Shown here piece after piece: positions 24,445 to 33,149 of a stretch of 47,970 nucleotides of DNA. The stretch covers positions 1-47,970 of the forward strand of contig JAILFZ010000077.1 in the NCBI GenBank assembly GCA_024697295.1. The letters run 5' to 3'. Within the stretch, counting starts at the first letter, position 1; every line of letters begins with the position of its first letter. Below the pieces are notes generated by a model, which had not been told where the DNA came from, searched no databases, and was given only the letters and a program-made list of their open reading frames with translations. The translations under genes were made by a program, and so were the position numbers. The DNA is from Treponema sp. (GTDB lineage: Bacteria; Spirochaetota; Spirochaetia; Treponematales; Treponemataceae).

Positions 24445-26178
24445 ATGAAAATTACTGGTTCACAGGTTGTCGTTGAATGTTTGGTTGAACAGGGGGTTGA
24501 TACTGTTTTTGGTTACCCTGGAGGAAACATCCTTAATATTTATGATGCACTTTACAAAAATTCAGACCGAATCAATCACATTTTGACCGCACATGAACAG
24601 GCCGCAGCACATGCCGCTGACGGTTATGCACGTTCAACCGGAAAAGTCGGTGTCTGTATGGCAACAAGTGGTCCTGGAGCTACAAACCTCGTAACAGGAA
24701 TTGCAACTGCCTACATGGATTCATCTCCAATCGTTGCAATTACATGTAACGTTGCAAACAGCCTCCTTGGAAAAGACACCTTCCAGGAAATCGACATTAC
24801 CGGTGTAACTATTCCAATTACAAAACACAACTTCCTTGTACGCGATGTAAACGAACTTGCAACTGTTCTCCGCGAAGCCTTCGAAATCGCACGTTCAGGT
24901 CGTCCAGGTCCGGTTCTTGTTGATATTCTTAAAGACGTTACAGCAGCCGAAGTTGAATTTGAGCCTCTTCCAAAAACTGCTGACAAGGGTAAACTCCTTG
25001 CAAAAAATCACGACAACTTTAAGCGCGTAATGGACGTAAATGTTCCGTCAGATGCCGAACTCAAGGCTGCCGCAGAACTTATCAACAGCGCAGAAAAGCC
25101 TGTAATCTATGCCGGCGGCGGTATCAAAATCAGCGGTGCAGAAAAAGAACTTCTGGACTTTGCAGAAAAGGGCGGTATCCCTGTCTGCGAAAGCCTTATG
25201 GCACGCGACTGCTTCCCTTCAAATCATCCTCTCTGTACATGGATGGTTGGTATGCACGGAACAAAAGCAAGCAATATGGCAATCACAGAAAGCGACCTTG
25301 TAATTGCACTGGGTTCACGCTTTTCTGACCGCGTAATCGGAGACCCTTCAAAATTTGCACAGAAGGCAAATGTTCTTCACATTGACATTGACCCTGCAGA
25401 AATCAATAAAAACATTCCGACTGATGACAGCCTTATCGGTGACCTTAAGTCAATCCTCAAACGTCTTATACCGGGCATCAAAAAGGACAAGCACACCAGC
25501 TGGAACCAGCAGATTGCAGAATGGAAAAAAGAAGTTCCGTCTACCTACAATGTAACTAAAAAAGACTCAATCAATCCTAAGGCACTTTGCGAAATTATCA
25601 ACAAAATTGCCGGAGACGATACATTCATTACAACAGAAGTAGGTCAGCACCAGATGTGGACTGCCCAGTTCTATCCGTTCTCAAAGCCACGCACTTTTGT
25701 AACAAGCGGCGGTCTTGGAACCATGGGTTTTGGTACCGGTGCTGCTATGGGTATTCAGGTTGCAAATCCCAAGGCAAGAGTTGTTCATATCGCAGGCGAC
25801 GGTTCGTTCCGCATGAACTGTAACGAACTTGCAACTATTGAACATTACGGTCTTCCGATTGTAATCGTGCTCGTAAACAACGGTGCCCTCGGTAACGTCC
25901 GCATGTGGCAGAGGCTTTTCTACGGAAAACGCTTTAGCCAGACAACCCTCGACTTTGGTCCTGACTGGCTCAAACTCGCAGATGCCTACGGAATCGACGG
26001 CTACAAGGCCACAAACAAAGACGAATTTGAAAAGGTATTTAAAACTGCCTTTGAAAGTCATAAACCATGCATCATTGATGCACGCGTAGACATCGACGAA
26101 ATGGTTCTCCCGATGGTTCCTGGAGGAAAGCCTGTTTACGCTCAGATTATGGAACTTTCTCAGGATATAATGAACTAG
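24445..26178 (+). CDS. ilvB: Acetolactate synthase, large subunit (copy 2)
   Basis: A 577-residue acetolactate synthase, distinct from the copy at 18875. Motifs are FGYPGGNILNIYDALYK, catalytic Glu in AHEQAAAHAADGYAR, CMATSGPGATNLVTGIATAY, the ThDP motif HIAGDGSFRMNCNELATIEH and VNNGALGNVRMWQRLFY. It starts at an ATG with AAGAGGTAAA upstream and is followed after nine bases by argH, an unusual operon partner. There is no leader peptide; instead a palindrome overlaps the promoter, so the two synthases are regulated differently. Whether one is anabolic and the other feeds fermentation cannot be decided; the FAD-binding-type middle domain looks like that of anabolic enzymes. Confidence 0.93.
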   Translation: MKITGSQVVVECLVEQGVDTVFGYPGGNILNIYDALYKNSDRINHILTAHEQAAAHAADGYARSTGKVGVCMATSGPGATNLVTGIATAYMDSSPIVAITCNVANSLLGKDTFQEIDITGVTIPITKHNFLVRDVNELATVLREAFEIARSGRPGPVLVDILKDVTAAEVEFEPLPKTADKGKLLAKNHDNFKRVMDVNVPSDAELKAAAELINSAEKPVIYAGGGIKISGAEKELLDFAEKGGIPVCESLMARDCFPSNHPLCTWMVGMHGTKASNMAITESDLVIALGSRFSDRVIGDPSKFAQKANVLHIDIDPAEINKNIPTDDSLIGDLKSILKRLIPGIKKDKHTSWNQQIAEWKKEVPSTYNVTKKDSINPKALCEIINKIAGDDTFITTEVGQHQMWTAQFYPFSKPRTFVTSGGLGTMGFGTGAAMGIQVANPKARVVHIAGDGSFRMNCNELATIEHYGLPIVIVLVNNGALGNVRMWQRLFYGKRFSQTTLDFGPDWLKLADAYGIDGYKATNKDEFEKVFKTAFESHKPCIIDARVDIDEMVLPMVPGGKPVYAQIMELSQDIMN

Positions 26179-26187
26179 GAAAAAACG

Positions 26188-27597
26188 ATGGAAAGTCACG
26201 GAACAATAACTGATAATAATCACGCAGCACTCTGGCACGGACGCTTTGCAGAAGGTCCAGACGCAGCCGCCGTTGAATTTGAAACTTCAATTTACGTTGA
26301 CGAGAGAATGGCCCTCGACGATATTGCAGGTTCAAAAGCGCACGCAAAAATGCTTGCCGCACAAAAAATTATCAGCGATAAAGAAAACAAAGAAATTCAG
26401 GAAGGGCTTGATTCAATTAAAAACGACCTCCTGAGCGGCTCTTTAAAAATTGATTACAGCGCCGAAGACATCCACTCGTTTATCGAAGCAACCCTGACAG
26501 ACCGCATTGGAGAAAGCGGACGCAAACTCCACACCGGTCGCAGCCGCAACGATCAGATTGCTCTGGACGAGCGTCTTTATCTGCGCCGCGTTCTTCCTGA
26601 TCTTGCAGGCAATATCCGTTCACTTATCAAAACCCTCGCAAATATTGCGTCAAAACATACCGATTCACTTTTGACCGGCTACACCCACATGCAGCACGCT
26701 CAGCCGGGCACTTTGGCCCAGCATTTGTGCGCCTGGGCCTGGATGCTTGTCCGCGACTGCCAGCGCCTTGAACAGGCTGTTGACCGCCTTAATCTGAGCC
26801 CTCTCGGAAGCGGTGCCCTTGCAACTTCTTCTCTTCCGTTAAACCGCGAACTTGTTGCAAAGGAACTTGGCTTTGAAGGCGTTACACAGAATTCACTGGA
26901 TAGTGTTGCAGACAGAGATTACTGTATTGAATTTACTTCGATTTTTTCTATTCTTCAGATGCACCTGAGCCGCATGTGCGAAGAAGTAGTATTGTGGTCT
27001 ACAACTGAATTCGGTTTTGTTGAACTGAGTGAAAAGTGGTCTACAGGCTCTTCAATCATGCCTCAGAAAAAGAACCCTGACTTTGCTGAATTAATCCGCG
27101 GACGCACAGGAAAGGTTTACGGCGATTTGATCAACCTCCTCGTAATGATGAAGGGGCTTCCTTTGAGTTACGACCGTGATATGCAGGAAGACAAGGCTCC
27201 GTTGTTTGACGCCCTTGATTGTGTTCAGCGCAATCTCGTTGTGTTTGAAGCAATGATTGCCTCTGCAAACTGGAATAAAGAAAAAATGAGCGCAAGCTGC
27301 TTTGGCGGTTTTGCAAACGCAACTGACGTTGCAGAATATCTTGTACGCAAGGGAATGCCTTTCCGCACTGCACACGGAGTTTCTGCAAGATGTGTCAGAC
27401 TTGCAATTGATACAGACCGTTCAAGTCTTGAAGAACTTACACTTGACGAATTTAAGGCAATCAGTCCGCTTTTTGAAAAGGACATCTTTGATCTTATTAC
27501 ACCACAGGCTTGTATGAGCGCACGCAATGTAACGGGCGGTCCGAGTCCTGAACAGACCAAAAAGCAAATAAAAGCCCTTTTGGACTTTTGTAAATAA
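26188..27597 (+). CDS. argH: Argininosuccinate lyase
   Basis: A 469-residue fumarase/aspartase-superfamily lyase splitting argininosuccinate to arginine and fumarate, last step of arginine synthesis. Visible are LWHGRFAEGPDAA at the start, EDIHSFIEATLTDRIGE, HTGRSRNDQIALDERLYL, TGYTHMQHAQPGTLAQHL and the flexible catalytic loop TGSSIMPQKKNPDFAE. It lies nine bases after ilvB copy 2 and is probably co-transcribed. argG is not in the window. No ARG box is visible at the operon promoter although an ArgR gene is present at 38935. Confidence 0.96.
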   Translation: MESHGTITDNNHAALWHGRFAEGPDAAAVEFETSIYVDERMALDDIAGSKAHAKMLAAQKIISDKENKEIQEGLDSIKNDLLSGSLKIDYSAEDIHSFIEATLTDRIGESGRKLHTGRSRNDQIALDERLYLRRVLPDLAGNIRSLIKTLANIASKHTDSLLTGYTHMQHAQPGTLAQHLCAWAWMLVRDCQRLEQAVDRLNLSPLGSGALATSSLPLNRELVAKELGFEGVTQNSLDSVADRDYCIEFTSIFSILQMHLSRMCEEVVLWSTTEFGFVELSEKWSTGSSIMPQKKNPDFAELIRGRTGKVYGDLINLLVMMKGLPLSYDRDMQEDKAPLFDALDCVQRNLVVFEAMIASANWNKEKMSASCFGGFANATDVAEYLVRKGMPFRTAHGVSARCVRLAIDTDRSSLEELTLDEFKAISPLFEKDIFDLITPQACMSARNVTGGPSPEQTKKQIKALLDFCK

Positions 27598-27599
27598 AA

Positions 27600-27628
27600 A
27601 ATCTCAAACGTTCTTGCTGTTTGAGGTA
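27600..27628 (+). promoter_or_regulatory. Hairpin between argH and the ABC transporter genes
   Basis: CTCAAAC / GTTTGAG with a nine-base loop, followed by GGTAAAAAGGAG rather than a T-run. It is therefore not a classic terminator; it might be an mRNA-processing or stability element that lets the binding-protein gene downstream be expressed at a different level. Confidence 0.45.
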
Positions 27629-27644
27629 AAAAGGAGATGCACTG

Positions 27645-28451
27645 ATGAAAAAGACAGTACTTACAGTGTTGGCAATCGTTGCTATGATCAGCGTTGTTGC
27701 CGGATGTAAAAAGAAGAGCGCTCAGGACAATTCTTTGAACGACCTTCTTGCACGCGGAGAATTTGTTCTTGGTTTGGACGATTCTTTCCCACCGCTGGGA
27801 TTCCGTGATGACAACAATGAAATCGTTGGATACGACATTGACCTTGCAACAGAAGTTGCAAAACGTCTTGGCGTAAAATTCCGTGCTCAGCCAATCAGCT
27901 GGGATGCCAAGGAACAGGAACTTGCTACAGGCAATATCGACTGTATCTGGAATGGTCTTACAATCACTCCGGAACGCCTTGAAGCACTCTCATTTACAAA
28001 GCCATATCTTGACAATGAACAGGCTGTTGTAGTTACACAGGCTTCAGGTTATACAACCCTCGCAGAACTTGCAGGAAAAACAATCGGTCTCCAGGCCGGT
28101 TCATCTGCTGCAGATGCAGTAGAAGCTTCTCCGGAATTCAAAGCATCATTGAATTCAATCACTGAATTCAAAGACAATGTTACAGCCCTCAATGACCTTG
28201 AAATCGGTGGCGTTGACGGTGTTGTAATGGACAGTGTTGTTGCTAACTATGTAATCAAAACCACTGGTAAACCATTCACAATCATCCATGATACACTTGC
28301 TTCTGAACAGTACGGTGTTGCATTCCGCAAAGGCGATGTAAAACTTGCAGAAAAAGTACAGGCTGTTCTCGAAGAAATGGAAGCAGACGGTACAGTTGCT
28401 GAATTGAGCCGCAAGTGGTTTGGTGCCAACATTTCTGTAATTGGAAAATAA
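27645..28451 (+). CDS. Amino-acid ABC transporter, substrate-binding lipoprotein
   Basis: A 268-residue family-3 solute-binding protein: signal peptide with lipobox VVAGC (Cys at about 21), then ARGEFVLGLDDSFPPLGFRD, EIVGYDIDLATEVAKRLG, CIWNGLTITPERLEALSFTKPY, GKTIGLQAGSSA and EQYGVAFRKGD, the standard polar-amino-acid binding-protein landmarks. Anchored to the membrane, it should hand an amino acid to the permease encoded next. A strong AAGGAG precedes the start. The ligand (Gln, His, cystine, Arg) is not decidable by eye; the neighbouring argH hints at a basic amino acid but does not show it. Confidence 0.92.
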   Translation: MKKTVLTVLAIVAMISVVAGCKKKSAQDNSLNDLLARGEFVLGLDDSFPPLGFRDDNNEIVGYDIDLATEVAKRLGVKFRAQPISWDAKEQELATGNIDCIWNGLTITPERLEALSFTKPYLDNEQAVVVTQASGYTTLAELAGKTIGLQAGSSAADAVEASPEFKASLNSITEFKDNVTALNDLEIGGVDGVVMDSVVANYVIKTTGKPFTIIHDTLASEQYGVAFRKGDVKLAEKVQAVLEEMEADGTVAELSRKWFGANISVIGK

Positions 28452-28454
28452 ATT

Positions 28455-29123
28455 ATGATAAGGCAAATATCCACATTGTTTGACGGTTGTATCATTTCTC
28501 TTGAGGTATTTGCCTTAACACTGCTGTTTTCAGTTCCCCTCGGATTTCCGCTGGCGGCCGGACGCATGAGCAAAAACAAATTCGTTTCAGGCGTTGTAAA
28601 TGCCTTCCTCCTTGTTATCCGGGGAACTCCACTGATGTTGCAGCTGATTCTGGTTTACTTTACACCGGGATTTATCATCAAATATTTAAACGAAGCATAC
28701 GGTCTTGGCATTACTGCCCGGCTTGACCGTTTTGCTGCTGCAATCATCGCGCTTTCTGTAAACTACGCGTGCTATTTTGCAGAAATCTACCGCGGAGGCT
28801 TTCAGTCTATTGCGCAGGGGCAGTACGAAGCGTCTAAGGTTTTGGGTTATACCGAAAGACAGACCTTTTTTAGAATCATTCTTCCACAGGTAATCAAACG
28901 CATAATTCCACCGATGGGCAACGAAGTTATCACTTTGGTAAAAGACACAGCCCTTGTTTCTGTAATTGGTGTAGTTGAATTACTGCGAACCGCCCAGACA
29001 ATTTCGAGCAAGTTTTTTTCTACTACTCCGATTTTTGTCGCCGGCCTTTTTTATTTTGTTATGAACTGGGTTGTCAGCACAGCCTTTATTGCACTCGAAA
29101 AAAAATTGAATTATTACAAATAG
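28455..29123 (+). CDS. Amino-acid ABC transporter, permease
   Basis: A 222-residue HisMQ-type permease, with five or so membrane segments and the cytoplasmic EAA loop EASKVLGYTERQTFFRIILPQ, where the ATPase docks. RGTPLMLQLILVYF and NYACYFAEIYRGGFQSI are further family motifs. A single permease gene is present, so the transporter probably uses a homodimer. It begins three bases after the binding-protein stop and is followed by the ATPase gene nine bases later. Confidence 0.92.
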   Translation: MIRQISTLFDGCIISLEVFALTLLFSVPLGFPLAAGRMSKNKFVSGVVNAFLLVIRGTPLMLQLILVYFTPGFIIKYLNEAYGLGITARLDRFAAAIIALSVNYACYFAEIYRGGFQSIAQGQYEASKVLGYTERQTFFRIILPQVIKRIIPPMGNEVITLVKDTALVSVIGVVELLRTAQTISSKFFSTTPIFVAGLFYFVMNWVVSTAFIALEKKLNYYK

Positions 29124-29132
29124 GAATTTAAA

Positions 29133-29888
29133 TTGGCACCGGTTATTCAAGTTCAGCATATACAAAAAACTTTTTCAGACGGCGTTCAGGTTTTAAAAGA
29201 TATTTCTTTTGACGTAAACGAAGGTGAAGTTCTGGGAATCATCGGACCTTCAGGTTCCGGAAAATCAACGCTGCTCCGCTGTATCAGCCAGCTCGAAAAG
29301 GCCGACAACGGAACAATCTGTATATGCGGCAAGGATTTGCTTAAAGACGGTGTATACACAGACAAAAAAAACGCCCGCCTCATCAACTTGAACCTGGGCT
29401 TTGTGTTCCAGAATTTTAACCTTTTTCCTCATCTGAGCGTCCTCAAAAATATCGTTGACCCTCAGGTTGCGGTCCTCAAAACACCAAAGGACCAGGCCGT
29501 AAAAAAGGCTCAGGAACTTCTGGAGCGGGTAGGGCTTTTGGAAAAACAAAATAACTACCCGTGCGAACTTTCAGGCGGTCAGCAGCAGCGGGTTTCCATT
29601 GCCCGTGCACTTGCCTTAAATCCGCGTGTTCTTTTGTTTGATGAACCGACATCGGCCCTTGACCCGGAGCTCACCGGCGAAATCCTTGCCGTAATCCGCG
29701 GTCTTGCCAGACAAAAAATGACCATGGTCGTAGTAACACACGAAATGGCCTTTGCCCGCGATATCAGCGACAAAATCATTTTTATGGATGGCGGCGTAAT
29801 CGTAGAGCAGGGGGATCCTGTCGAACTTATCAATAATCCTAAAACTCCGCGCATGGCAGAATTCCTCCGCCGTTTTAACGAAAAATAG
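29133..29888 (+). CDS. Amino-acid ABC transporter, ATP-binding protein
   Basis: A 251-residue ABC ATPase of the GlnQ/HisP type: Walker A GPSGSGKST (about 37-45), Q-loop GFVFQNFNLFPHLSVLKNI, signature LSGGQQQRVSIARAL, Walker B VLLFDEPTSALDPE and the H-loop VVTHEMAFARDI. It drives import through the permease encoded before it. The start is TTG at 29133, with AGGAATTT upstream. The stop codon sits three bases before the sigma-28-like promoter of flgB. Confidence 0.94.
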   Translation: MAPVIQVQHIQKTFSDGVQVLKDISFDVNEGEVLGIIGPSGSGKSTLLRCISQLEKADNGTICICGKDLLKDGVYTDKKNARLINLNLGFVFQNFNLFPHLSVLKNIVDPQVAVLKTPKDQAVKKAQELLERVGLLEKQNNYPCELSGGQQQRVSIARALALNPRVLLFDEPTSALDPELTGEILAVIRGLARQKMTMVVVTHEMAFARDISDKIIFMDGGVIVEQGDPVELINNPKTPRMAEFLRRFNEK

Positions 29889-29890
29889 TA

Positions 29891-29918
29891 TAAACTTCTC
29901 AATTCAAATTCCGACAAT
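29891..29918 (+). promoter_or_regulatory. Sigma-28-like promoter of the flgB operon, leaderless type
   Basis: TAAA (29891-29894), exactly 16 bases, then CCGACAAT (29911-29918); the sigma-28 pattern is TAAA-N16-CCGATAA. Six bases follow before the flgB ATG, so transcription should begin at the start codon; no Shine-Dalgarno sequence is present. Confidence 0.7.
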
Positions 29919-29924
29919 AGAAGT

Positions 29925-30341
29925 ATGAATACTTTTACACGGTCAGTTGAATTATTACACCGCGCAATGGACGTTAACCAGTTGCGCTATCAGGTTGCAG
30001 CAAACAATATTGCAAACTCAGAAGTTCCTAACTATAAAAGGCAGGAAGTGAACTTTGAGAGCGAATTAAAACGCGCTTTTGAAGACGAAGCTGATACAAC
30101 ACATCGTTTTCAGCTGACAAGAACTGACAGCCGCCATATTCAAATCAACTCTCCGCTTGACTGGCGCACAGTTGAGCCTCGCCGTGTAACAGACTGGACA
30201 ACTACAGCAAATGCCAACGGAAACAACGTAGACGCTGAATTTGAAGCAGCAAACATTCTCCGCATGCAGATGAATTATAGACTTCTGACCCAGTTGCAGA
30301 GTTTTGAATTCAGTCAGATGAAAATCGCGATGAAAAAGTAG
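29925..30341 (+). CDS. flgB: FlgB, proximal flagellar rod protein
   Basis: A 138-residue rod protein: N-terminal helix MNTFTRSVELLHRAMDVNQL, the rod-family motif VAANNIANSEVPNYKRQEV, and a C-terminal coiled-coil helix MQMNYRLLTQLQSFEFSQMK. It forms part of the proximal rod that crosses the periplasm of the flagellar basal body, exported by the flagellar type III system. The start agrees with FlgB homologues even though there is no ribosome-binding site, supporting leaderless translation. First gene of the eight-gene flagellar operon. Confidence 0.94.
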   Translation: MNTFTRSVELLHRAMDVNQLRYQVAANNIANSEVPNYKRQEVNFESELKRAFEDEADTTHRFQLTRTDSRHIQINSPLDWRTVEPRRVTDWTTTANANGNNVDAEFEAANILRMQMNYRLLTQLQSFEFSQMKIAMKK

Positions 30342-30375
30342 TAACTAGAGGATAAAAAACGGAGGTTTTCAGAAT

Positions 30376-30837
30376 ATGGGTATGTTTACATCGATTAACA
30401 TTGCAGCAACAGGAATGAGCGTAGAAAGACTCCGCTCGGATGTTATTTCAAATAATATTGCAAACGCAAGCACAACCCGTACTCCTGAAGGCGGTGCATT
30501 CAAGAAGAGTATGGTTATCCTTGAACCGATTGCAAGTGCTCATCCGACATGGCGTATGCCTTTTGTAAACGCCGAACAGGACAATGGTCCTGGAAAAGGT
30601 GTCCGCGTTCGTGAAATCAAAAAAGATACATCACAGGGCCGTATGGTTTATGACCCGACAAACCCGGATGCCATTCAGAGCGGTCCTAACAAGGGTTATG
30701 TTGAATATCCTAATGTTAATATCGTAAACGAAATGGTAAATCTTATCAGTGCAAGCCGCGCTTACGAAGCTAACTCAACTGTAATTCAGGGGGCAAAAGA
30801 TATGTTCAGTGCGGCCCTCGAAATCGGCAGAGTTTAG
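30376..30837 (+). CDS. flgC: FlgC, proximal flagellar rod protein
   Basis: A 153-residue rod protein with the N-terminal signature INIAATGMSVERLRSDVISNNIANAST and the C-terminal rod-family helix VNIVNEMVNLISASRAYEANSTVIQGAKDM (named in part, residues about 115-145), the region that packs in the rod's helical core. It assembles with FlgB and FlgF/FlgG. ACGGAGG precedes the ATG at 30376. Spacing in the operon is 34 bases from flgB and 53 bases to fliE. Confidence 0.95.
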   Translation: MGMFTSINIAATGMSVERLRSDVISNNIANASTTRTPEGGAFKKSMVILEPIASAHPTWRMPFVNAEQDNGPGKGVRVREIKKDTSQGRMVYDPTNPDAIQSGPNKGYVEYPNVNIVNEMVNLISASRAYEANSTVIQGAKDMFSAALEIGRV

Positions 30838-30890
30838 GTCTTTACACAGTAATTTTTTTGATATAAAATTTCTGATAAGGGGATAATTGA

Positions 30891-31235
30891 ATGAATGTAA
30901 TGCAGATTATGGCAGGTCCTGAAATGATTCGCACAAATCCTGCGCACTCAGGCACTGCACCACTTACACCGGTTTTTCCAAGTCAGAATAAAGAATCTTC
31001 TTCCGTTAAAAAAACAGGAACTTTTGAATCTTATCTTCTCGAAGCCGTAAATACTGTCAACGACAATCAGCTTGATCTGGGCCGTGTTCAGGAACAGCTT
31101 GTAACTGATCCGGATTCAGTTGATGTACACGATGTTACAACTGCAATGGCCAAGGCTCAGATGTCACTGAACCTCGCACAGACTGTAATCGACAGGCTCT
31201 TAACCGGCTGGCAGGAAATCCAGACAACCCGTTGA
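30891..31235 (+). CDS. fliE: FliE, MS-ring/rod junction protein
   Basis: A 114-residue FliE. The C-terminal two thirds are diagnostic: FESYLLEAVNTVNDNQLDLG, DPDSVDVHDVTTAMAKAQMS and LNLAQTVIDRLLTGWQEI. FliE joins the FliF ring to the rod and is an early substrate of flagellar export. AAGGGGATAATT precedes the start. The first 35 residues are Pro/Ser/Thr-rich and probably disordered. Confidence 0.93.
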   Translation: MNVMQIMAGPEMIRTNPAHSGTAPLTPVFPSQNKESSSVKKTGTFESYLLEAVNTVNDNQLDLGRVQEQLVTDPDSVDVHDVTTAMAKAQMSLNLAQTVIDRLLTGWQEIQTTR

Positions 31236-31311
31236 TAGCTGAATTATGGCTGAATTCTGTCAAAAAAAACAGAAAATTAAAATTTTGCTTTTCTTTGTTC
31301 GGAATGTATGC

Positions 31312-31317
31312 TATAAT
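31312..31317 (+). promoter_or_regulatory. Possible internal promoter before fliF
   Basis: A perfect TATAAT at 31312-31317 is preceded by TGC (extended -10) in the 128-base gap between fliE and fliF; the -35 (TTTCTT, 17 bases upstream) is weak. It could give fliF-fliJ a housekeeping-level supply independent of sigma-28. Confidence 0.4.
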
Positions 31318-31363
31318 TATTTGAATTTAATTTTCATTAGAAATTCGTTCACGGGAGGGTCAG

Positions 31364-33145
31364 ATGAACGAATGGCTTAAAAATACCATTGCCAATTTAA
31401 AGGAACTTTGGGCAAAATGGAAACCTGTTCAAAAGGCAATCCTTATCGGAATTGTCGTTGCAATTATCATTGCTGTTGTTGCAATGTTCAGGGTTTCTTC
31501 TGCACCGACAGGAGTTCCGCTCTTTAGAACCGTTATCCGGGATGAAGATGCCCGAGATGCCATCACACTCAGACTTGATGAAGCTGGAGTCAATTACTCC
31601 ATCAATCAGGATGGTCTTATCATCGTCGACAATAAAGATGTTGCCGAAAAGATGAAGTCCACTCTGCTTCTCGAAGGTCTTGTTCCAAAAAACGTTGATG
31701 CCTACGACATTTTTGACACTACAAGCTGGTCAGAAACCGACTTTGAACGTAATGTCAAACTTCAGCGTGCACAGGAACGTCAATTAAAGCAGCATATTCT
31801 TTCAATCGATGACATTGCAGACGCAAATGTTATCGTAACCGCTCCTAAAAAAGAACTCTTTTCAACTGATCAGAAGCCAGTTACATGTTCTGTAAGCGTT
31901 ACATTCAGACCAAACAGTGACATGATGAACAACCGCAAGCAGTTAAAAGGTTTGCAGGACTTGATTTTAAGATCTGTTGTCGGACTTACCGCAGAAAATC
32001 TTACCCTCCAGGACAATCACGGTAACGTTCTCAATGATTTTGAAGGTCTTGCAGAAAGCGAGCGTATTGATAATCTTAAAAAAGAAGCCAAACAGATTTC
32101 TGCAGAAGAAGCTGAACTTCGTAAAAAAGTCCTTGAATTTTTGCAGAAAAACTTTAACGGCGCAGAACGCGTGCGCGACCTTAACATCAAAATCGAAAAG
32201 GATATGTCAAAGGTTACCCGCGACCAGACCATTTATACTCCGGTAATGATTACCGAGCAGGATCCTGATAAACCTTACGATACAACGGAAAAGAGAGACT
32301 ACCTCCCGATCTCTTCTCAGACTGTAACAAAGGAATGGACAGGAACCGGCTACAATCCGGAAGGACCTGCAGGAGTTGAGGGACAGAACCCTCCTGTATA
32401 CTCTGACATGTCAAACGTTATCGGTAAATCAACCGAAACAGGCGTAACCCAGAACAATGTTGTAAATACAGAAATCCGTCACACCGATCAGAATTCAACT
32501 CTGTTAAGGATTACGGCATCTGCCAATATTGACGGCAAATGGGAAACTCAGACTGATAAAAACCGCAATCCGATTGTCGTAACTGACCAGAATATCGAAC
32601 AATTGCGAGAATATTGTCGTTCTGAGAACATTATTTCCGATAATTATCGTATAAGCATTGGAAAATTCTTCCGTGTTTATTATCCGGTATCTCAGACTGT
32701 AGTTGAACAGGTAACTTCTCTTGTTCAGGATGCAATCGGATACAATAAAAAGCGTGGTGACAGCGTAACCATCACAAGTTTTGGCATACCACGCGATAAT
32801 GAATGGGAAGCAGAAGAAATTGCCTACTTTAAGGCACAGCAGACACGCCGTACAGTTCTCCTGCTTCTGGCTGGAACTGCAGTTGTTCTTCTCGCATTCA
32901 TTATCTTTAGATTTATCAGCCGTGAACTTGAACGACGCAAGAGACTGCGCGAAGAGGAACTTTTGCGACGTCAGCAGGCAGAACGAGAAAAGGCCCTCTG
33001 GGATGCAAAACAGGACGGCATGGAAGTTACCATGTCTGTCGAAGAGCGCAAACGTGCGGAACTTCAGGAAAACGCAATTGCTATGGCAAAGGAACATCCG
33101 GAAGATGTTGCAATGCTCATCCGCACATGGTTGATGGAGGAATAG
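31364..33145 (+). CDS. fliF: FliF, flagellar MS-ring protein
   Basis: A 593-residue protein with a membrane segment near residues 25-45 (KAILIGIVVAIIIAVVAMF), a long periplasmic part with the ring-building motifs (LVPKNVDAYDIFDTTSWSETDF, VIVTAPKKELFS, ITASANIDG), a second membrane segment near 495-515 (VLLLLAGTAVVLLAFIIF) and a basic cytoplasmic tail ending in EDVAMLIRTWLMEE, the FliG-binding sequence. About 26 copies form the base of the flagellar motor. GGGAGGG precedes the ATG. The length is normal. Confidence 0.96.
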   Translation: MNEWLKNTIANLKELWAKWKPVQKAILIGIVVAIIIAVVAMFRVSSAPTGVPLFRTVIRDEDARDAITLRLDEAGVNYSINQDGLIIVDNKDVAEKMKSTLLLEGLVPKNVDAYDIFDTTSWSETDFERNVKLQRAQERQLKQHILSIDDIADANVIVTAPKKELFSTDQKPVTCSVSVTFRPNSDMMNNRKQLKGLQDLILRSVVGLTAENLTLQDNHGNVLNDFEGLAESERIDNLKKEAKQISAEEAELRKKVLEFLQKNFNGAERVRDLNIKIEKDMSKVTRDQTIYTPVMITEQDPDKPYDTTEKRDYLPISSQTVTKEWTGTGYNPEGPAGVEGQNPPVYSDMSNVIGKSTETGVTQNNVVNTEIRHTDQNSTLLRITASANIDGKWETQTDKNRNPIVVTDQNIEQLREYCRSENIISDNYRISIGKFFRVYYPVSQTVVEQVTSLVQDAIGYNKKRGDSVTITSFGIPRDNEWEAEEIAYFKAQQTRRTVLLLLAGTAVVLLAFIIFRFISRELERRKRLREEELLRRQQAEREKALWDAKQDGMEVTMSVEERKRAELQENAIAMAKEHPEDVAMLIRTWLMEE

Positions 33146-33149
33146 GCAG

